From the NCBI GenBank assembly GCA_038230335.1, contig JBBRNL010000005.1:248001-312000 (forward strand): a DNA stretch of 64,000 bases, written 5' to 3'. The notes beneath the pieces are model-generated. The model did not search any database. It saw only the letters and a program-made list of their open reading frames with translations, and had not been told where the DNA came from. Numbering within the stretch: position 1 is the stretch's first letter; the number at the start of each line of letters is the position of its first letter. This document shows, piece by piece, positions 51,471 through 61,265 of this stretch. This DNA is from JBBRDU01 sp038230335 (GTDB lineage: Bacteria; Verrucomicrobiota; Verrucomicrobiia; Chthoniobacterales; UBA10450). A program made the position numbers and the translations under genes.

Positions 51471-52160
51471 TCAGGGGCGCTTCATCATGGGTGAACCAGT
51501 CTGAAGTGCGGCCGTGTCCGGCGGTGTGGGAGTTGGAGTGACCATTTCCATTTGAACCTGGAACATGAAGTCGTAGCGGAAGTGCGCCATGATCCTTTCG
51601 TTCCCTAAACACATGGGGCCGGCAAACGTGTGGATCAACGCCTTGCCTGGAAAGGGCGCGAAAGCGAATCGCGGGTAGATCGTGGCCGTGGAATGCTCCC
51701 GGCGAAGTTCAAAGACAATTTCGTCTGGTTTGGCCCCGTCGTCGCCCTTCATCAAGGTCGGCACGACGCCTCCCTGACTCTTGTCGTGCGATTGATGCAC
51801 GTTATGGAGCGGTGCGTTGAGCAGGCCGATCCAAGTCTCGAATTCGTTTGTCACGGACGCCGGCGCAGCTTTTCCAGTCTCACCCCAGTCGTCCGATTTA
51901 ACCCAGGTCTTTCTTTTTTTCCGGACGAACGATCCGCCTTTCTGGATCCGTTCCAGCTCGGGATAGTGATCGTAGCGGAACTCAATCTTCTTGTCCGAAT
52001 CTGCGCGCGCCTCGAATTCCGCGTAAACGATCAGATGCTGTTTGGCCACCACCTCCTGCGAATATTTGAGATACTCTTCAAACTGGGAGGCATCGTCGGC
52101 CCATAAGGTTTTGAGGAGACCAATGAAAGAGACAGCTACGCCGAGTCGACGTAATCTCAT
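51471..52160 (-). CDS. Exported protein of unknown function
   Basis: 229 residues from ATG 52160. A signal peptide (MRLRRLGVAVSFIGLLKTLW) leads into a mixed alpha/beta protein with EEYLKYSQEVVAKQHLIVYA, FVRKKRKTWVKSDDWGETG and FAGPMCLGNERIMAHFRYDF. A Pro/Thr-rich tail follows. No motif tells its role. It is convergent with the lipoprotein and divergent from the ADOP permease. Confidence 0.55.
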   Translation of the reverse strand: MRLRRLGVAVSFIGLLKTLWADDASQFEEYLKYSQEVVAKQHLIVYAEFEARADSDKKIEFRYDHYPELERIQKGGSFVRKKRKTWVKSDDWGETGKAAPASVTNEFETWIGLLNAPLHNVHQSHDKSQGGVVPTLMKGDDGAKPDEIVFELRREHSTATIYPRFAFAPFPGKALIHTFAGPMCLGNERIMAHFRYDFMFQVQMEMVTPTPTPPDTAALQTGSPMMKRP

Positions 52161-52330
52161 GTTGTGCGTCTTACCCAAAACAGCGCGTAATGTCCATGTT
52201 AGTCGCCTGCACACACGGCCGGCGCCCTCCGCCTGAAAGCGTCGGTGCTTGAACGTTGCGCTGCGTGAGCCAGTCGCGGCCGAATCGAGATTGTTGAATC
52301 TGTTGGGCGGCCCATGCGCATCTCATTAGT

Positions 52331-54919
52331 ATGCTTGGAGATCTCCGCTTCGCCCTCCGTCAATTATTCAAGTCGCCCGGATTTACGGCGGCGGCCGTGC
52401 TCGTGCTGGCCCTTGGCATCGGCGCCAACACGGCCATTTTTAGCCTTGTCCATACCATGCTTTTCGCGCCGCCCGGCTATGCGCGACCTAACGAGCTGGT
52501 GCAACTGTTTTCCCAGGACACAAAGAATCCGAAGACGTTCCGCGCCTTCTCTTATCCCACCTACAAGGACATCCGCGATCAAAGCCCGGTCTTCTCCGGG
52601 TTAGCCGCCCACAATGTCGCCATGGTAGGGATCGGCGAAAAGGGGAACACGCGACGGGCTTTCGCCGCCATCGTGAGCGCAAATTATTTTTCGGTTCTGG
52701 GGGTCGCGCCCATCAAAGGGCGGACGTTCATGGACGCGGAAGAAACGCCGGGCCATGCGGCCAGTGTGGCCGTGGTGAGCTATGGCTACTGGGTAAAGCA
52801 CCAGCGCGATGCCTCGATGCTCGGTTCCTCCATTCAAATTAACGGGCGGCCGTTTACGATCGTGGGAATTCTGCCTGCCACCTTCACCGGCACCATGGCA
52901 GTTTTCTCTCCGGAAGTGTGGGTCCCGCTCAGTGCCTACGAAGCGATCGCCAATGATTTTAGCACAGAGAGCCGGGAATCCCTCTCCAGTCGCGCCGGCA
53001 AGCAGCTCCTGCTCGTGGGCCGGCTGAAGCCCAGCCTAACGATGACGGCGGCGGAGCCGGCTCTCAAAACCCTGGCTGGAAGTTTGGAGAAGGCTTTCCC
53101 GGTCGAGCAAAAAGAACAAACATTCACAAGCCGACCGCTTTCCCGCTTTTCCATCAGCGATGATCCCCCCGATGATGGCGGCATTGCTGCGATTGGCCCG
53201 CTCCTCATGGGGATGGCGGCGATCGTTCTCCTGGTGGCATGTTTGAACCTGGCCAATATGCTTCTCGCGCGCGGCACGGCGCGTCGTAAAGAAATCGCGA
53301 TTCGTCTCGCCCTCGGCGGGAGCCGGTGGCGTATCGTGCGACAACTTCTGACCGAAGGATTATTGCTTGCGATGGTAGGCGGAGCGGTCGGCCTTCTTCT
53401 GGGCGTCTGGTCATCCGGCTTGCTGGCCGCGTCCATGATGCGCCTCATGCCTCTCGAGATCGTTTGGCAGAGCGGCGCGAATTTGCCCGTCCTCGGAATG
53501 ACCTTCGCCTTTTGTTTGCTGGGCACTGTTGCCTTCGCGCTCGGTCCAGCCTTGAAACTGTCGCGCAGCGCAGTCGTGACCGACCTGAAGGAGAATGCGG
53601 GCGAAGATGTGGTGGGCCGCCGATGGCGTTTTATTCCGCGCAATCCCCTGGTTGTAGTGCAGATCGCGTTTTCACTGGCGCTTCTGACAGCGGCGGCCCT
53701 CTTTCTTCGCGGGGCCAACAAAGCGGCTTCCTTCGAAACCGGATTGCACGCGCAGAACGATTTGCTCATGGAAGTTGACGCCAGCCTGGCCGGCGCCAAC
53801 CAGCAGCAGACCGAGCAGCTTTATCGCGTTCTGGGGGAACGCCTGGCCGCTCTGCCCGAGGTGCAACACGTCAGTATCTCCGCCACGGCGCCTTTCGGAA
53901 TGCTGAGCCTTGGACGGGCCGTGCAGCGGGCCGGTCTCCAGGTGGCACCCGACGCCAAGCCGGCCAGCGCGGCCGAAGGCCTCGCCTATCCTTCGCGATT
54001 CCATTCCATCGGAGCTGACTATTTTATCACGGTGGGACTGCCCGTCCTGCGCGGCCGAGCTTTTACCGCCGCGGAGGCGACTCAGTCCGACGCTCCTGCT
54101 GTCGCCATTATCGACGAAGTGTTGGCCAAAAAGCTCTGGCCGGATGGCGATGCGCTTGGTCAGCAGATTCAGTTGGCGACTGACAACGCGCCCCGCGCCA
54201 AGAGCGACGGTGACAACATGGGAATGAGTTCGGGCGGCAAAGGCAACCTGAAGCCGGGAGATCCGATCCAAGTCGTTGGAATTGTTCCAGCAACCCGCGG
54301 TGCTCTCTTTGAGAAGCAGCCGCGCGGCTCCATCTATGTGCCGTTCGCCCGCGGCTTTCAAAGCAGCGCCTACTTCTTTCTGCAGTGCAATGCATTGTCC
54401 CGGAAGGATTCCGGCGGCTTGCTTGACGTGATCCGTCGAGCTGTGCGCGAGGTCGATCCGACTCTGCCCGTATTGTCGCTGAAGACTTTCTCGCAGCATG
54501 TGGACTCGAACCTGCAACTTTGGACAGTGCGCGCGGGCGCCATGCTTTTTTCGGTGTTCGGTGGTCTTGCTCTGGTGCTCGCCATCGTTGGTGTGTATGG
54601 CGTGAAGGCTTACTCAGTCGCCCGGCGCACGCGTGAGATCGGCATCCGCATGGCGCTGGGAGCGCGACCCGATGTGGTTCAGTGGATGATCGTGCGGGAA
54701 GGCTCGTTCATGTTAGCTGGCGGCGTGATTATCGGGCTGATTCTGGCTGTCGTGACCGGCAAATTGCTTTCCGGAATATTGTATCAAGTCGGCGCCTTGG
54801 ATCCGATCGCGTTCTCGACCGCGCCTTTGCTCCTGGCCGCGGCCACGCTCGTGGCTACATGGCTGCCGGCGCGACGCGCCACGCGGATCAACCCACTGCA
54901 GGCATTGCGGACTGAATAA
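52331..54919 (+). CDS. ADOP-type ABC transporter permease (MacB/FtsX-like, duplicated)
   Basis: 862 residues. The start MLGDLRFALRQLFKSPGFTA and AVLVLALGIGANTAIFSLVH is the signature of acidobacterial-type duplicated orphan permeases. It has two MacB periplasmic domains and two FtsX repeats with about eight membrane segments; internal motifs include RGTARRKEIAIRLALGGSRW and the matching RTREIGIRMALGARPD. No ABC ATPase is adjacent, as usual in this family. Substrate unknown; peptides, lipoproteins or signalling are possible. Followed by 206 bp without a gene. Confidence 0.9.
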   Translation: MLGDLRFALRQLFKSPGFTAAAVLVLALGIGANTAIFSLVHTMLFAPPGYARPNELVQLFSQDTKNPKTFRAFSYPTYKDIRDQSPVFSGLAAHNVAMVGIGEKGNTRRAFAAIVSANYFSVLGVAPIKGRTFMDAEETPGHAASVAVVSYGYWVKHQRDASMLGSSIQINGRPFTIVGILPATFTGTMAVFSPEVWVPLSAYEAIANDFSTESRESLSSRAGKQLLLVGRLKPSLTMTAAEPALKTLAGSLEKAFPVEQKEQTFTSRPLSRFSISDDPPDDGGIAAIGPLLMGMAAIVLLVACLNLANMLLARGTARRKEIAIRLALGGSRWRIVRQLLTEGLLLAMVGGAVGLLLGVWSSGLLAASMMRLMPLEIVWQSGANLPVLGMTFAFCLLGTVAFALGPALKLSRSAVVTDLKENAGEDVVGRRWRFIPRNPLVVVQIAFSLALLTAAALFLRGANKAASFETGLHAQNDLLMEVDASLAGANQQQTEQLYRVLGERLAALPEVQHVSISATAPFGMLSLGRAVQRAGLQVAPDAKPASAAEGLAYPSRFHSIGADYFITVGLPVLRGRAFTAAEATQSDAPAVAIIDEVLAKKLWPDGDALGQQIQLATDNAPRAKSDGDNMGMSSGGKGNLKPGDPIQVVGIVPATRGALFEKQPRGSIYVPFARGFQSSAYFFLQCNALSRKDSGGLLDVIRRAVREVDPTLPVLSLKTFSQHVDSNLQLWTVRAGAMLFSVFGGLALVLAIVGVYGVKAYSVARRTREIGIRMALGARPDVVQWMIVREGSFMLAGGVIIGLILAVVTGKLLSGILYQVGALDPIAFSTAPLLLAAATLVATWLPARRATRINPLQALRTE

Positions 54920-55125
54920 GTCAGGTGGGGACGTCTCTCCGAGAGGTCCGATCAAGTGAGACCAGCCGACGCTCGGCGCTCCAAATCTGGCAGACGGAGC
55001 GCCCGCCCGACGACGTTCTAATAATTCGTCGTGTGATTACGCGTTGTAGGGAAGCGCATCGCTTGCCATCCCTTCAATCGCGGCGCAGCCGCTCCTTTTA
55101 AGAGCGACACGTGACGATCGCGTTC

Positions 55126-56304
55126 TTAGCCCAGTGCACCGAATCCCAAGCCGAGGCTGTAAGTCACAACCGCTTCAATCACCCCGACGACCGTCATCTC
55201 CAATCCGGACGCCCACCAGGAGCGGATCGTGATAATCGATTTGATTGCGCCTACGGCGAAGTGCGCCACGATGCTGATGGCGAAAGCAGCCACGACGGCG
55301 GACAAACCGGTCATGAAGAAGAACGGGATGATCGGAATAAAAGCACCCACGGCCGTGGAAAGGGCAGCCGACAAGGAAGATTTCCACGGATTGCCGAAAT
55401 GTTGAGCGGATAGACCGAGTTCACTTTGCGCCATGGCATGCACCATTTGCTCTGGATCCTGAGCCAGACGCTCCGCCATCCTTTGCGATTCTTCCGGGTT
55501 GAAACCTTGCAGCTGATAGAAGAGCGACATCTCTTCGATTTCTTCTTCGGGATTTTCTTCTACTTCAGCTTTCTCGCGCGCGATTTCGGCGTCATAGACT
55601 TCGCGCTGACTCTTCACAGCGAGGTAAGCGCCGGCGCCCATCGACAACGAAGAGGCCAGCATCCCGGCGAGGCCCGAAATGAGAACGACGTGCTGCGCAT
55701 TGTTGGTCGCCCCGGCCACTCCGGAGACAATGCCGAAGACGGCCCCGAGACCGTCGTTCACGCCATACACGGCATCCGCCACCCAGCTGCCCCCGCGCCC
55801 ATGCCAGCGCTCGCGTTTGAGGATGGTGTCGAGAACGCTTTGCGGGTTGGGCGCAGTCGTCATCGTGTTTAAGGCGCGGGCGTGCGCCTTTTCCTCGAGG
55901 GCGCTGGTGCGCAGGAAATCCTGCACGTCCTGTTCGTTAGCCAGAGCGTTATCGCGTTGTGCCGTAAATTCGCGCTCGTGCTTTTCTTCGGCCGCTTCCA
56001 TGCGCCGAATCGCGATGTCCGTGCCAAGTGAACGGGTGAAGCGACGCTTGAACCGCGTCCAAGGGGTATCCTCCAGATGTGGAACGGGCTCACCCATGTC
56101 GCGCAACTTCTGTTCCCAGCGCGCGGCATGGCGTTCTTCTGCTTCGGCCATGCGCGTCAGGATGCCTTTGCGCTTCTCGTCCTTTTCGCGCTCGGCCAGA
56201 TCTCGGTAAACCTGCGCGGTTTCCACTTCGGCTCGCCAGTTCCGGTGAATGACGGCGAGCGTTTCCTTGCGATCGGGTGGGCCTTTGGAAGGGTCTACAC
56301 TCAT
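55126..56304 (-). CDS. Membrane-bound ferritin (MbfA-like), rubrerythrin + VIT1/CCC1 domains
   Basis: 392 residues from ATG 56304, overlapping the EamA stop (ATGA). A ferritin-like di-iron helical domain (about 15-150) has EVETAQVYRDLAEREKDEKR, RMAEAEERHAARWEQK and FLRTSALEEKAHARAL. A VIT1/CCC1 membrane domain follows, with YGVNDGLGAVFGIVSGVAGA and five membrane segments. In MbfA the ferritin part senses or oxidises iron and the membrane part exports it, giving iron and peroxide resistance. Confidence 0.9.
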   Translation of the reverse strand: MSVDPSKGPPDRKETLAVIHRNWRAEVETAQVYRDLAEREKDEKRKGILTRMAEAEERHAARWEQKLRDMGEPVPHLEDTPWTRFKRRFTRSLGTDIAIRRMEAAEEKHEREFTAQRDNALANEQDVQDFLRTSALEEKAHARALNTMTTAPNPQSVLDTILKRERWHGRGGSWVADAVYGVNDGLGAVFGIVSGVAGATNNAQHVVLISGLAGMLASSLSMGAGAYLAVKSQREVYDAEIAREKAEVEENPEEEIEEMSLFYQLQGFNPEESQRMAERLAQDPEQMVHAMAQSELGLSAQHFGNPWKSSLSAALSTAVGAFIPIIPFFFMTGLSAVVAAFAISIVAHFAVGAIKSIITIRSWWASGLEMTVVGVIEAVVTYSLGLGFGALG

Positions 56305-57263
56305 CTTGCGCAATCGAAGGGTTCGGCCACGGCGGCGATGGCCGGGACAGTTTTAGGTTTCATCTGTTGGACGGTAATGACGAGGGCGACAGATCCTATA
56401 ATTAAACTGGCCGCGATCAATGTGCGAACACTTAGAGTCTCATGTGCGAAAAGCGCACCGAGCACGACGGCCACGATGGGATTGATGTAGGCGTAAGTTG
56501 CGACTTTGGCCGGTTCGCAATAACGTAAGAGCCAAGCATAGGAGACGTAGCCGATAATCCCGCCGATCAAGACGAGATAGACAAAAGCAAGGAGCGATTG
56601 CGTCGTTATCTGCTGAGGATGGAAGCGACGCAGCTCACCGCTCGCCATTCCGGCCAGGAATAATAGCGTGCCTCCGCAGAGCATCTGCTGGCCGGCGGCG
56701 AGAAAGGGCGACGCTGATATCATGGTCTTTCGCGAATAAAGCGAACCGGCCGCCCAGGTGAGGGATGAGCAAAGGAGAATGGTTATTCCGATCCAGGCAT
56801 GCGGCGATTCGCCCGTGCCGGAGAAGCGCAGGGCGGGGCCGATCAGAATACCGACTCCGACAAAACCGCCGATCAGCCCGGTCCATGTGAGCAGGCCCGG
56901 CCGTTCCGACATTCCGAAAAGCCAGCTCAGCAATGCGATATAAATTGGAATCGTGGCAACAACGAGAGCAGCCAGCCCAGAGGGAACGTACTGCTCCGAC
57001 AAGGTGACGCCGCCATTGCCGCCGAGCAGCAAACAGGCGCCCACGATTAGCGCGGTGCGCCATTCAATCCGTGGCGAGGCCGGTTCGCCCCGCCAGCGCG
57101 CTCCTGCATACAGGATCAGCCCGGCGATGAGAAACCTTGTGCCGGCCATAAGGAGTGGCGGAATGGAACGGATGGCGAAGAGGATCGCGAGATAGGTCGA
57201 CCCCCAAATGATGTAGATGGAAGCGAAGGCAAGAAGTATGCGGGTTCGGCTGGGAGTGGCCAT
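56301..57263 (-). CDS. EamA/DMT-family transporter
   Basis: 320 residues with ten membrane segments and two EamA repeats. FASIYIIWGSTYLAILFAIR and PPLLMAGTRFLIAGLIL begin the first; SLLAFVYLVLIGGIIGYVSY and PIVAVVLGALFAHE mark the second. The IWGSTYL motif is typical of YedA-like amine or metabolite exporters. The substrate cannot be read from sequence. It overlaps the ferritin gene and is 83 bp downstream of the KdpD gene. Confidence 0.9.
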   Translation of the reverse strand: MATPSRTRILLAFASIYIIWGSTYLAILFAIRSIPPLLMAGTRFLIAGLILYAGARWRGEPASPRIEWRTALIVGACLLLGGNGGVTLSEQYVPSGLAALVVATIPIYIALLSWLFGMSERPGLLTWTGLIGGFVGVGILIGPALRFSGTGESPHAWIGITILLCSSLTWAAGSLYSRKTMISASPFLAAGQQMLCGGTLLFLAGMASGELRRFHPQQITTQSLLAFVYLVLIGGIIGYVSYAWLLRYCEPAKVATYAYINPIVAVVLGALFAHETLSVRTLIAASLIIGSVALVITVQQMKPKTVPAIAAVAEPFDCAR

Positions 57264-57346
57264 GGGGGCCAGACATTATTCCATCTGTTACTTCAGCCAA
57301 CCACCCGCTTCTTGTTCTGCGCGAGCGGAACGATGTCTCCGTCGGC

Positions 57347-58477
57347 TCAGACGGCCACGAGATCGACTTCGGGCAATTCTTCCAGAAGCTTTTCGTGCAG
57401 CGTTTTTTGAAACATCCGTTTCAGCCGGTGGCTTCCGGGACGACCGACGACGATGTGTGTGATTCCATATTCGCGCGCGAAGGAGATGAGGGACTGCGCG
57501 ACATTCTCGCCCTTCATGGAGAAGACGAGACCGCCCATTTTCTGCGCGGTTTCGAGTGTGTCGGTGACTCGACGCTGCGCGGCGGCGTCGATTCGCACGG
57601 CCGATTCTTCGGGCGTCCGCACATAGACTGCATACCACTGGGCGTTCAGTTGCGACGCGAGGCGCGCCGTCTTGCGGAGAAGGCGCCCGGGATCTGGTCC
57701 CTGGCTGCTGATCGCCACCATGACCTGACCGAGCGCGCTGACGTTTTGACCGCTTTCAGTATTATCACGCTGCTTTCGGTCGAGAAAATTCGCGGTCTCG
57801 GTCAGAGTCATTTCGCGCAAGCGCGTCAGATTCTTTTGCGTGAAGAAATTTGCGAGCGCAGCCTGGATTCTCTCTTTTGGGTAAATCTTCCCGGCTTGGA
57901 GTCGCTCTTGTAGATCTTCCGCGGGCAAATCGATGTTCACAATCTGATCGGCCTTCGTGACGACTTCGTCGGGGACGCGTTCTTTCACTCGCACACCGGT
58001 CGACTCTTCGACGAAGTTATAAAGCGATTCGAGATGTTGAATATTCACCGTGCTGATGACGTTAATGCCGGCGCGAAGCAAATCTTCCACGTCCTCGTAA
58101 CGCTTGCGGTTTTTGCTCTCGGGTGCATTCGTATGCGCGAGTTCGTCGACCAGCGCGACGGTCGGCTTGCGTGCGATGATGGCATCGACATCCATTTCCT
58201 TGAGCGTGATCCCGTGATACTGCGCCAAGCGGGGCGCGACGATCTCAAGGTCGCCAATCTGCGCGGTAGTCTCCGGGCGATCGTGTGGCTCGACATAACC
58301 AATGACGACATCGACCCCTCGTTTTTTGAGCCGGTTGCCTTCCGTCAGCATGGAGAAAGTTTTCCCCACCCCGGGGCAGGGGCCGAGATAGATCTTTAAT
58401 TTTCCAGCCTGTTGCTCGCGAATGATGGCAAGGAAATCATCCGCGCTTGGTCGTGGGTTGAATTCCTCGGCGGCCAT
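57347..58477 (-). CDS. KdpD N-terminal sensor protein without kinase domain
   Basis: 376 residues: a KdpD domain (about 20-230, Walker A GPCPGVGKTFSMLTEG, ALVDELAHTNAPESKNRKRY, STVNIQHLESLYN) and a Usp-like domain (about 250-376, VMVAISSQGPDPGRLLRKTA). The four membrane helices, GAF and kinase parts of full KdpD are missing. The stop is at a normal place, not a frameshift. Short KdpD proteins of this kind occur with KdpABC and may bind c-di-AMP or regulate the pump. No kdpE is here. Confidence 0.9.
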   Translation of the reverse strand: MAAEEFNPRPSADDFLAIIREQQAGKLKIYLGPCPGVGKTFSMLTEGNRLKKRGVDVVIGYVEPHDRPETTAQIGDLEIVAPRLAQYHGITLKEMDVDAIIARKPTVALVDELAHTNAPESKNRKRYEDVEDLLRAGINVISTVNIQHLESLYNFVEESTGVRVKERVPDEVVTKADQIVNIDLPAEDLQERLQAGKIYPKERIQAALANFFTQKNLTRLREMTLTETANFLDRKQRDNTESGQNVSALGQVMVAISSQGPDPGRLLRKTARLASQLNAQWYAVYVRTPEESAVRIDAAAQRRVTDTLETAQKMGGLVFSMKGENVAQSLISFAREYGITHIVVGRPGSHRLKRMFQKTLHEKLLEELPEVDLVAV

Positions 58478-58482
58478 TTCGA

Positions 58483-58495
58483 TGTTAGCCTAACA
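58483..58495. promoter_or_regulatory. Palindrome at the kdpD translation start
   Basis: TGTTAG-C-CTAACA is a perfect 13-base inverted repeat ending five bases before the kdpD ATG. It contains a variant (GCCTAACA) of the genome-wide octamer. It could be an operator, a small RNA hairpin masking the ribosome site, or a chance pair of octamers. Confidence 0.4.
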
Positions 58496-58580
58496 TGACA
58501 ATCGCGTGTCGCCGCTTTTCACGATTTTTCTTCGAGCGAGCGCATCATAAGGCAGAGTCGATGAGCGTCGCATCCTGATT

Positions 58581-59186
58581 TTAATTGCTTGGTGATAATC
58601 TTGGGGCGCGCTCGTCGAGCGCGAGGTTGAGCTTGAGGACGTTGACGCCAGGGTCTCCGAGGACACCAAATGATGGACCGTCCGTGGCTTTGCCTATTTC
58701 CGAACTCACGTCGTCGAGGCTCAGGCTTCGTTCCTTCGCTATGCGGGGCGCTTGCAATGCCGCATTCCTGGGGCTGATGTGCGGGTCGAGACCGCTGGCG
58801 CTCGCCGTTGCGGCATCGCCCGGGATCAGTGCATCGGCCGCAAGATCGTTCTCTTTGCGATAATCGGCGACGCGCTGTTTCACGGCGTCGATCAGTTTTT
58901 GCGAAGTCGGCCCGAGATTGGAGCCGCTCGAATTAGCCGCGTCATAACCGGTGCCGGCTGCTGATGGCCGAGGATGGAAGTATTTCGCGCTCGTGAAGTT
59001 CTGCCCGAGCCAGGCCGAACCGAGGATCTTGCGATCGCTGCCTTCGATCAGGCTGCCATTGGCCTGAGAGGGGAAGAGTAATTGGCTTGCTCCCCATATC
59101 GCGACGGGAAAAAGACCGCAAAGAATCACCGCGAAGAGAAGCGTCGCGAGAATCGAAGTAAGGGTTTCTTTGAAAATGATTTTCAT
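58581..59186 (-). CDS. kdpC: Potassium-transporting ATPase KdpC subunit
   Basis: 201 residues. One N-terminal membrane helix (LATLLFAVILCGLFPVAIW) is followed by the periplasmic domain, with LIEGSDRKILGSAWLGQNF, FHPRPSAAGTGYDAANSSGS, DPHISPRNAALQAPRIA and a C-terminal FGVLGDPGVNVLKLNLALDE. All are standard KdpC marks. It stabilises the pump and raises ATP affinity. It is 16 bp downstream of kdpB. Confidence 0.96.
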   Translation of the reverse strand: MKIIFKETLTSILATLLFAVILCGLFPVAIWGASQLLFPSQANGSLIEGSDRKILGSAWLGQNFTSAKYFHPRPSAAGTGYDAANSSGSNLGPTSQKLIDAVKQRVADYRKENDLAADALIPGDAATASASGLDPHISPRNAALQAPRIAKERSLSLDDVSSEIGKATDGPSFGVLGDPGVNVLKLNLALDERAPRLSPSN

Positions 59187-59202
59187 AGATGCTTGAATTC
59201 GG

Positions 59203-61227
59203 TTAGGCGAGATGAAGAAATGACACGGCCATGTCGATGGCCTTTATCCCGATGAAAGGAACGACGACTCCGCCGACTCCATAGATGAGCAGATTGCGCT
59301 GGAGAATTTTGGCCGCGCCCAGAGGGCGGAACTTCACGCCGCGCAACGCAAGCGGGATGAGCATGATGATGATGATGGCATTAAAGATGACCGCGCTCAG
59401 AATGGCACTCTGCGGGGAGGCCAGCCTCATCACGTTCAATGGCGCGATTTCCTTGAAGCTAACGAGAAGCATGGCGGGGATGATCGCGAAGTATTTCGCA
59501 ACATCATTGGCGATACTGAAAGTGGTGAGCGCGCCGCGAGTGATGAGGAGCTGCTTCCCGATCTCGACCACCTCGATAAGCTTTGTCGGGTTGGAATCCA
59601 GATCGACCATATTACCCGCTTCTTTGGCCGCCTGCGTGCCGGTATTCATGGCCATCCCGACATCAGCCTGAGCCAGGGCGGGCGCGTCATTCGTGCCGTC
59701 GCCGGTCATCGCCACGAGATGACCGCCTTCCTGCTCTTTACGGATCAGAGCAAGTTTCTGCTCCGGAGTTGCTTCGGCGAGGAAGTCGTCGACGCCGGCT
59801 TCTTTCGCGATGGCCGCGGCCGTCCTCGGATTGTCTCCCGTGATCATGATGGTGCGGATGCCCATGGCGCGGAAGCGCTCGAAACGATCCGCCAGCCCGC
59901 CTTTGACGATGTCTTTGAGGTAAATTGTTCCGAGCACCTTCTCGTTGGAAGCCACCACCAGAGGTGTGCCGCCCATCCCAGAAATCTTGTCTACATCCGA
60001 CTGGACCGCCGCAGGCAGGTTGCCGCCCGCGAATGCCTTCACCTGGTCAGCCGCACCTTTGCGGTATTTGGTTCCGTTAATGTCCACACCGCTCATGCGA
60101 GTCACGGCCGTGAACGGAACGAAGGTTGCGTTCGGCAGTTCGTGCAATTCGCGTCCGCGCAAACCGTATTTCTCCTTCGCGAGCACGACGATGCTGCGGC
60201 CTTCGGGAGTCTCATCGGCCAGCGACGAAAGTTGCGCAGCTTCCGCCAGGGCTTCCTTGGTCACGCCCGGCGCCGGCAAAAACTCGGCGGCCTGACGATT
60301 GCCCAGCGTGATCGTGCCGGTCTTATCCAGCAAGAGCACATCCACGTCGCCGGCCGCTTCAACGGCGCGTCCGCTCATGGCGAGCACATTCTTCTGCACG
60401 AGGCGATCGATGCCAGCAATACCGATTGCGCTGAGGAGTCCTCCGATGGTGGTCGGGATCAGGCAGACGAGCAGGGCCACGAGAACCGGGATGGAGAAGT
60501 CGACGCCATTAAAAAGACCGAATGCCTTCATCGACATAAGAACGATCAGAAAGATAATGGTCAAGGCAGAGAGCAGGATGGTCAGGGCTATTTCGTTAGG
60601 CGTTTTTTGTCGCTTGGCGCCTTCGACGAGCCCGATCATCCGGTCGAGAAACGTCTCGCCTGGGTTGGCTGTGATGCGTATTTTGATTATGTCGGAAAGC
60701 ACTCGAGTGCCGCCCGTGACGGCACTGCGGTCGCCGCCGCTCTCGCGTACGACCGGTGCGGATTCGCCCGTAATAGCGGATTCGTCGACCGTCGCAGCGC
60801 CTTCGATGATCTCGCCGTCGCCGGGAATGAACTCTCCGGCCTTGACGACTACGACGTCCCCTTTCTTGAGTTGGTTCGAGGCGACTTCTTTCAGTGTTCC
60901 ATCGGAGCGGATGCGGTTGGCTTTCGTCTCGGTTTTTGCTTTGCGCAAAGTCTCGGCTTGCGCCTTGCCGCGGCCCTCGGCCATGGCCTCGGCGAAGTTG
61001 GCGAAGAGCACGGTAAACCAGAGCCAGAGCGTGATCTGGAGCAGGAAGCCGAAGGTTGCGCCTTGCCCGCCGAGGAAAAGGAGGATGGTGGTAATGAGCG
61101 CGCCCACCTCCGTGACAAACATGACGGGGTTACCGACCATGTGCACGGGGTTCAGTTTCTGCAAGGACGCACCGATGGCCGGAACGATGATCGCCGGGTC
61201 AAAGATGGAATGAGTCTTGGCAGCCAT
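59203..61227 (-). CDS. kdpB: Potassium-transporting ATPase KdpB subunit
   Basis: 674 residues, a P-type ATPase. Motifs are TGES (AITGESAPVVRESGGDRSAV), the phosphorylation site DKTGTITLGNRQA, MITGDNPRTAAAIAKEAGVD and MTGDGTNDAPALAQADVGMA. The length agrees with the E. coli protein. It hydrolyses ATP to drive K+ uptake through KdpA. The stop codon coincides with a GGTTAGGC motif, one base from the window-wide octamer; an exact copy is at 60594-60601. Confidence 0.97.
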   Translation of the reverse strand: MAAKTHSIFDPAIIVPAIGASLQKLNPVHMVGNPVMFVTEVGALITTILLFLGGQGATFGFLLQITLWLWFTVLFANFAEAMAEGRGKAQAETLRKAKTETKANRIRSDGTLKEVASNQLKKGDVVVVKAGEFIPGDGEIIEGAATVDESAITGESAPVVRESGGDRSAVTGGTRVLSDIIKIRITANPGETFLDRMIGLVEGAKRQKTPNEIALTILLSALTIIFLIVLMSMKAFGLFNGVDFSIPVLVALLVCLIPTTIGGLLSAIGIAGIDRLVQKNVLAMSGRAVEAAGDVDVLLLDKTGTITLGNRQAAEFLPAPGVTKEALAEAAQLSSLADETPEGRSIVVLAKEKYGLRGRELHELPNATFVPFTAVTRMSGVDINGTKYRKGAADQVKAFAGGNLPAAVQSDVDKISGMGGTPLVVASNEKVLGTIYLKDIVKGGLADRFERFRAMGIRTIMITGDNPRTAAAIAKEAGVDDFLAEATPEQKLALIRKEQEGGHLVAMTGDGTNDAPALAQADVGMAMNTGTQAAKEAGNMVDLDSNPTKLIEVVEIGKQLLITRGALTTFSIANDVAKYFAIIPAMLLVSFKEIAPLNVMRLASPQSAILSAVIFNAIIIIMLIPLALRGVKFRPLGAAKILQRNLLIYGVGGVVVPFIGIKAIDMAVSFLHLA

Positions 61228-61265
61228 ATTAGTTAGGGAGTGGAAGAAGTTAGGTGGTGACCGCC

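Noticed and set aside
54929..54949. Hairpin GGAC..GTCC after the ADOP gene
   Set aside because: Stem is interrupted by a bulge and has no U-run, so a terminator call is not supported.
59719..61236. 505-residue open frame on the plus strand
   Set aside because: It is the complement of kdpB, kept open by codon bias; its residues show no family and kdpB is certain.
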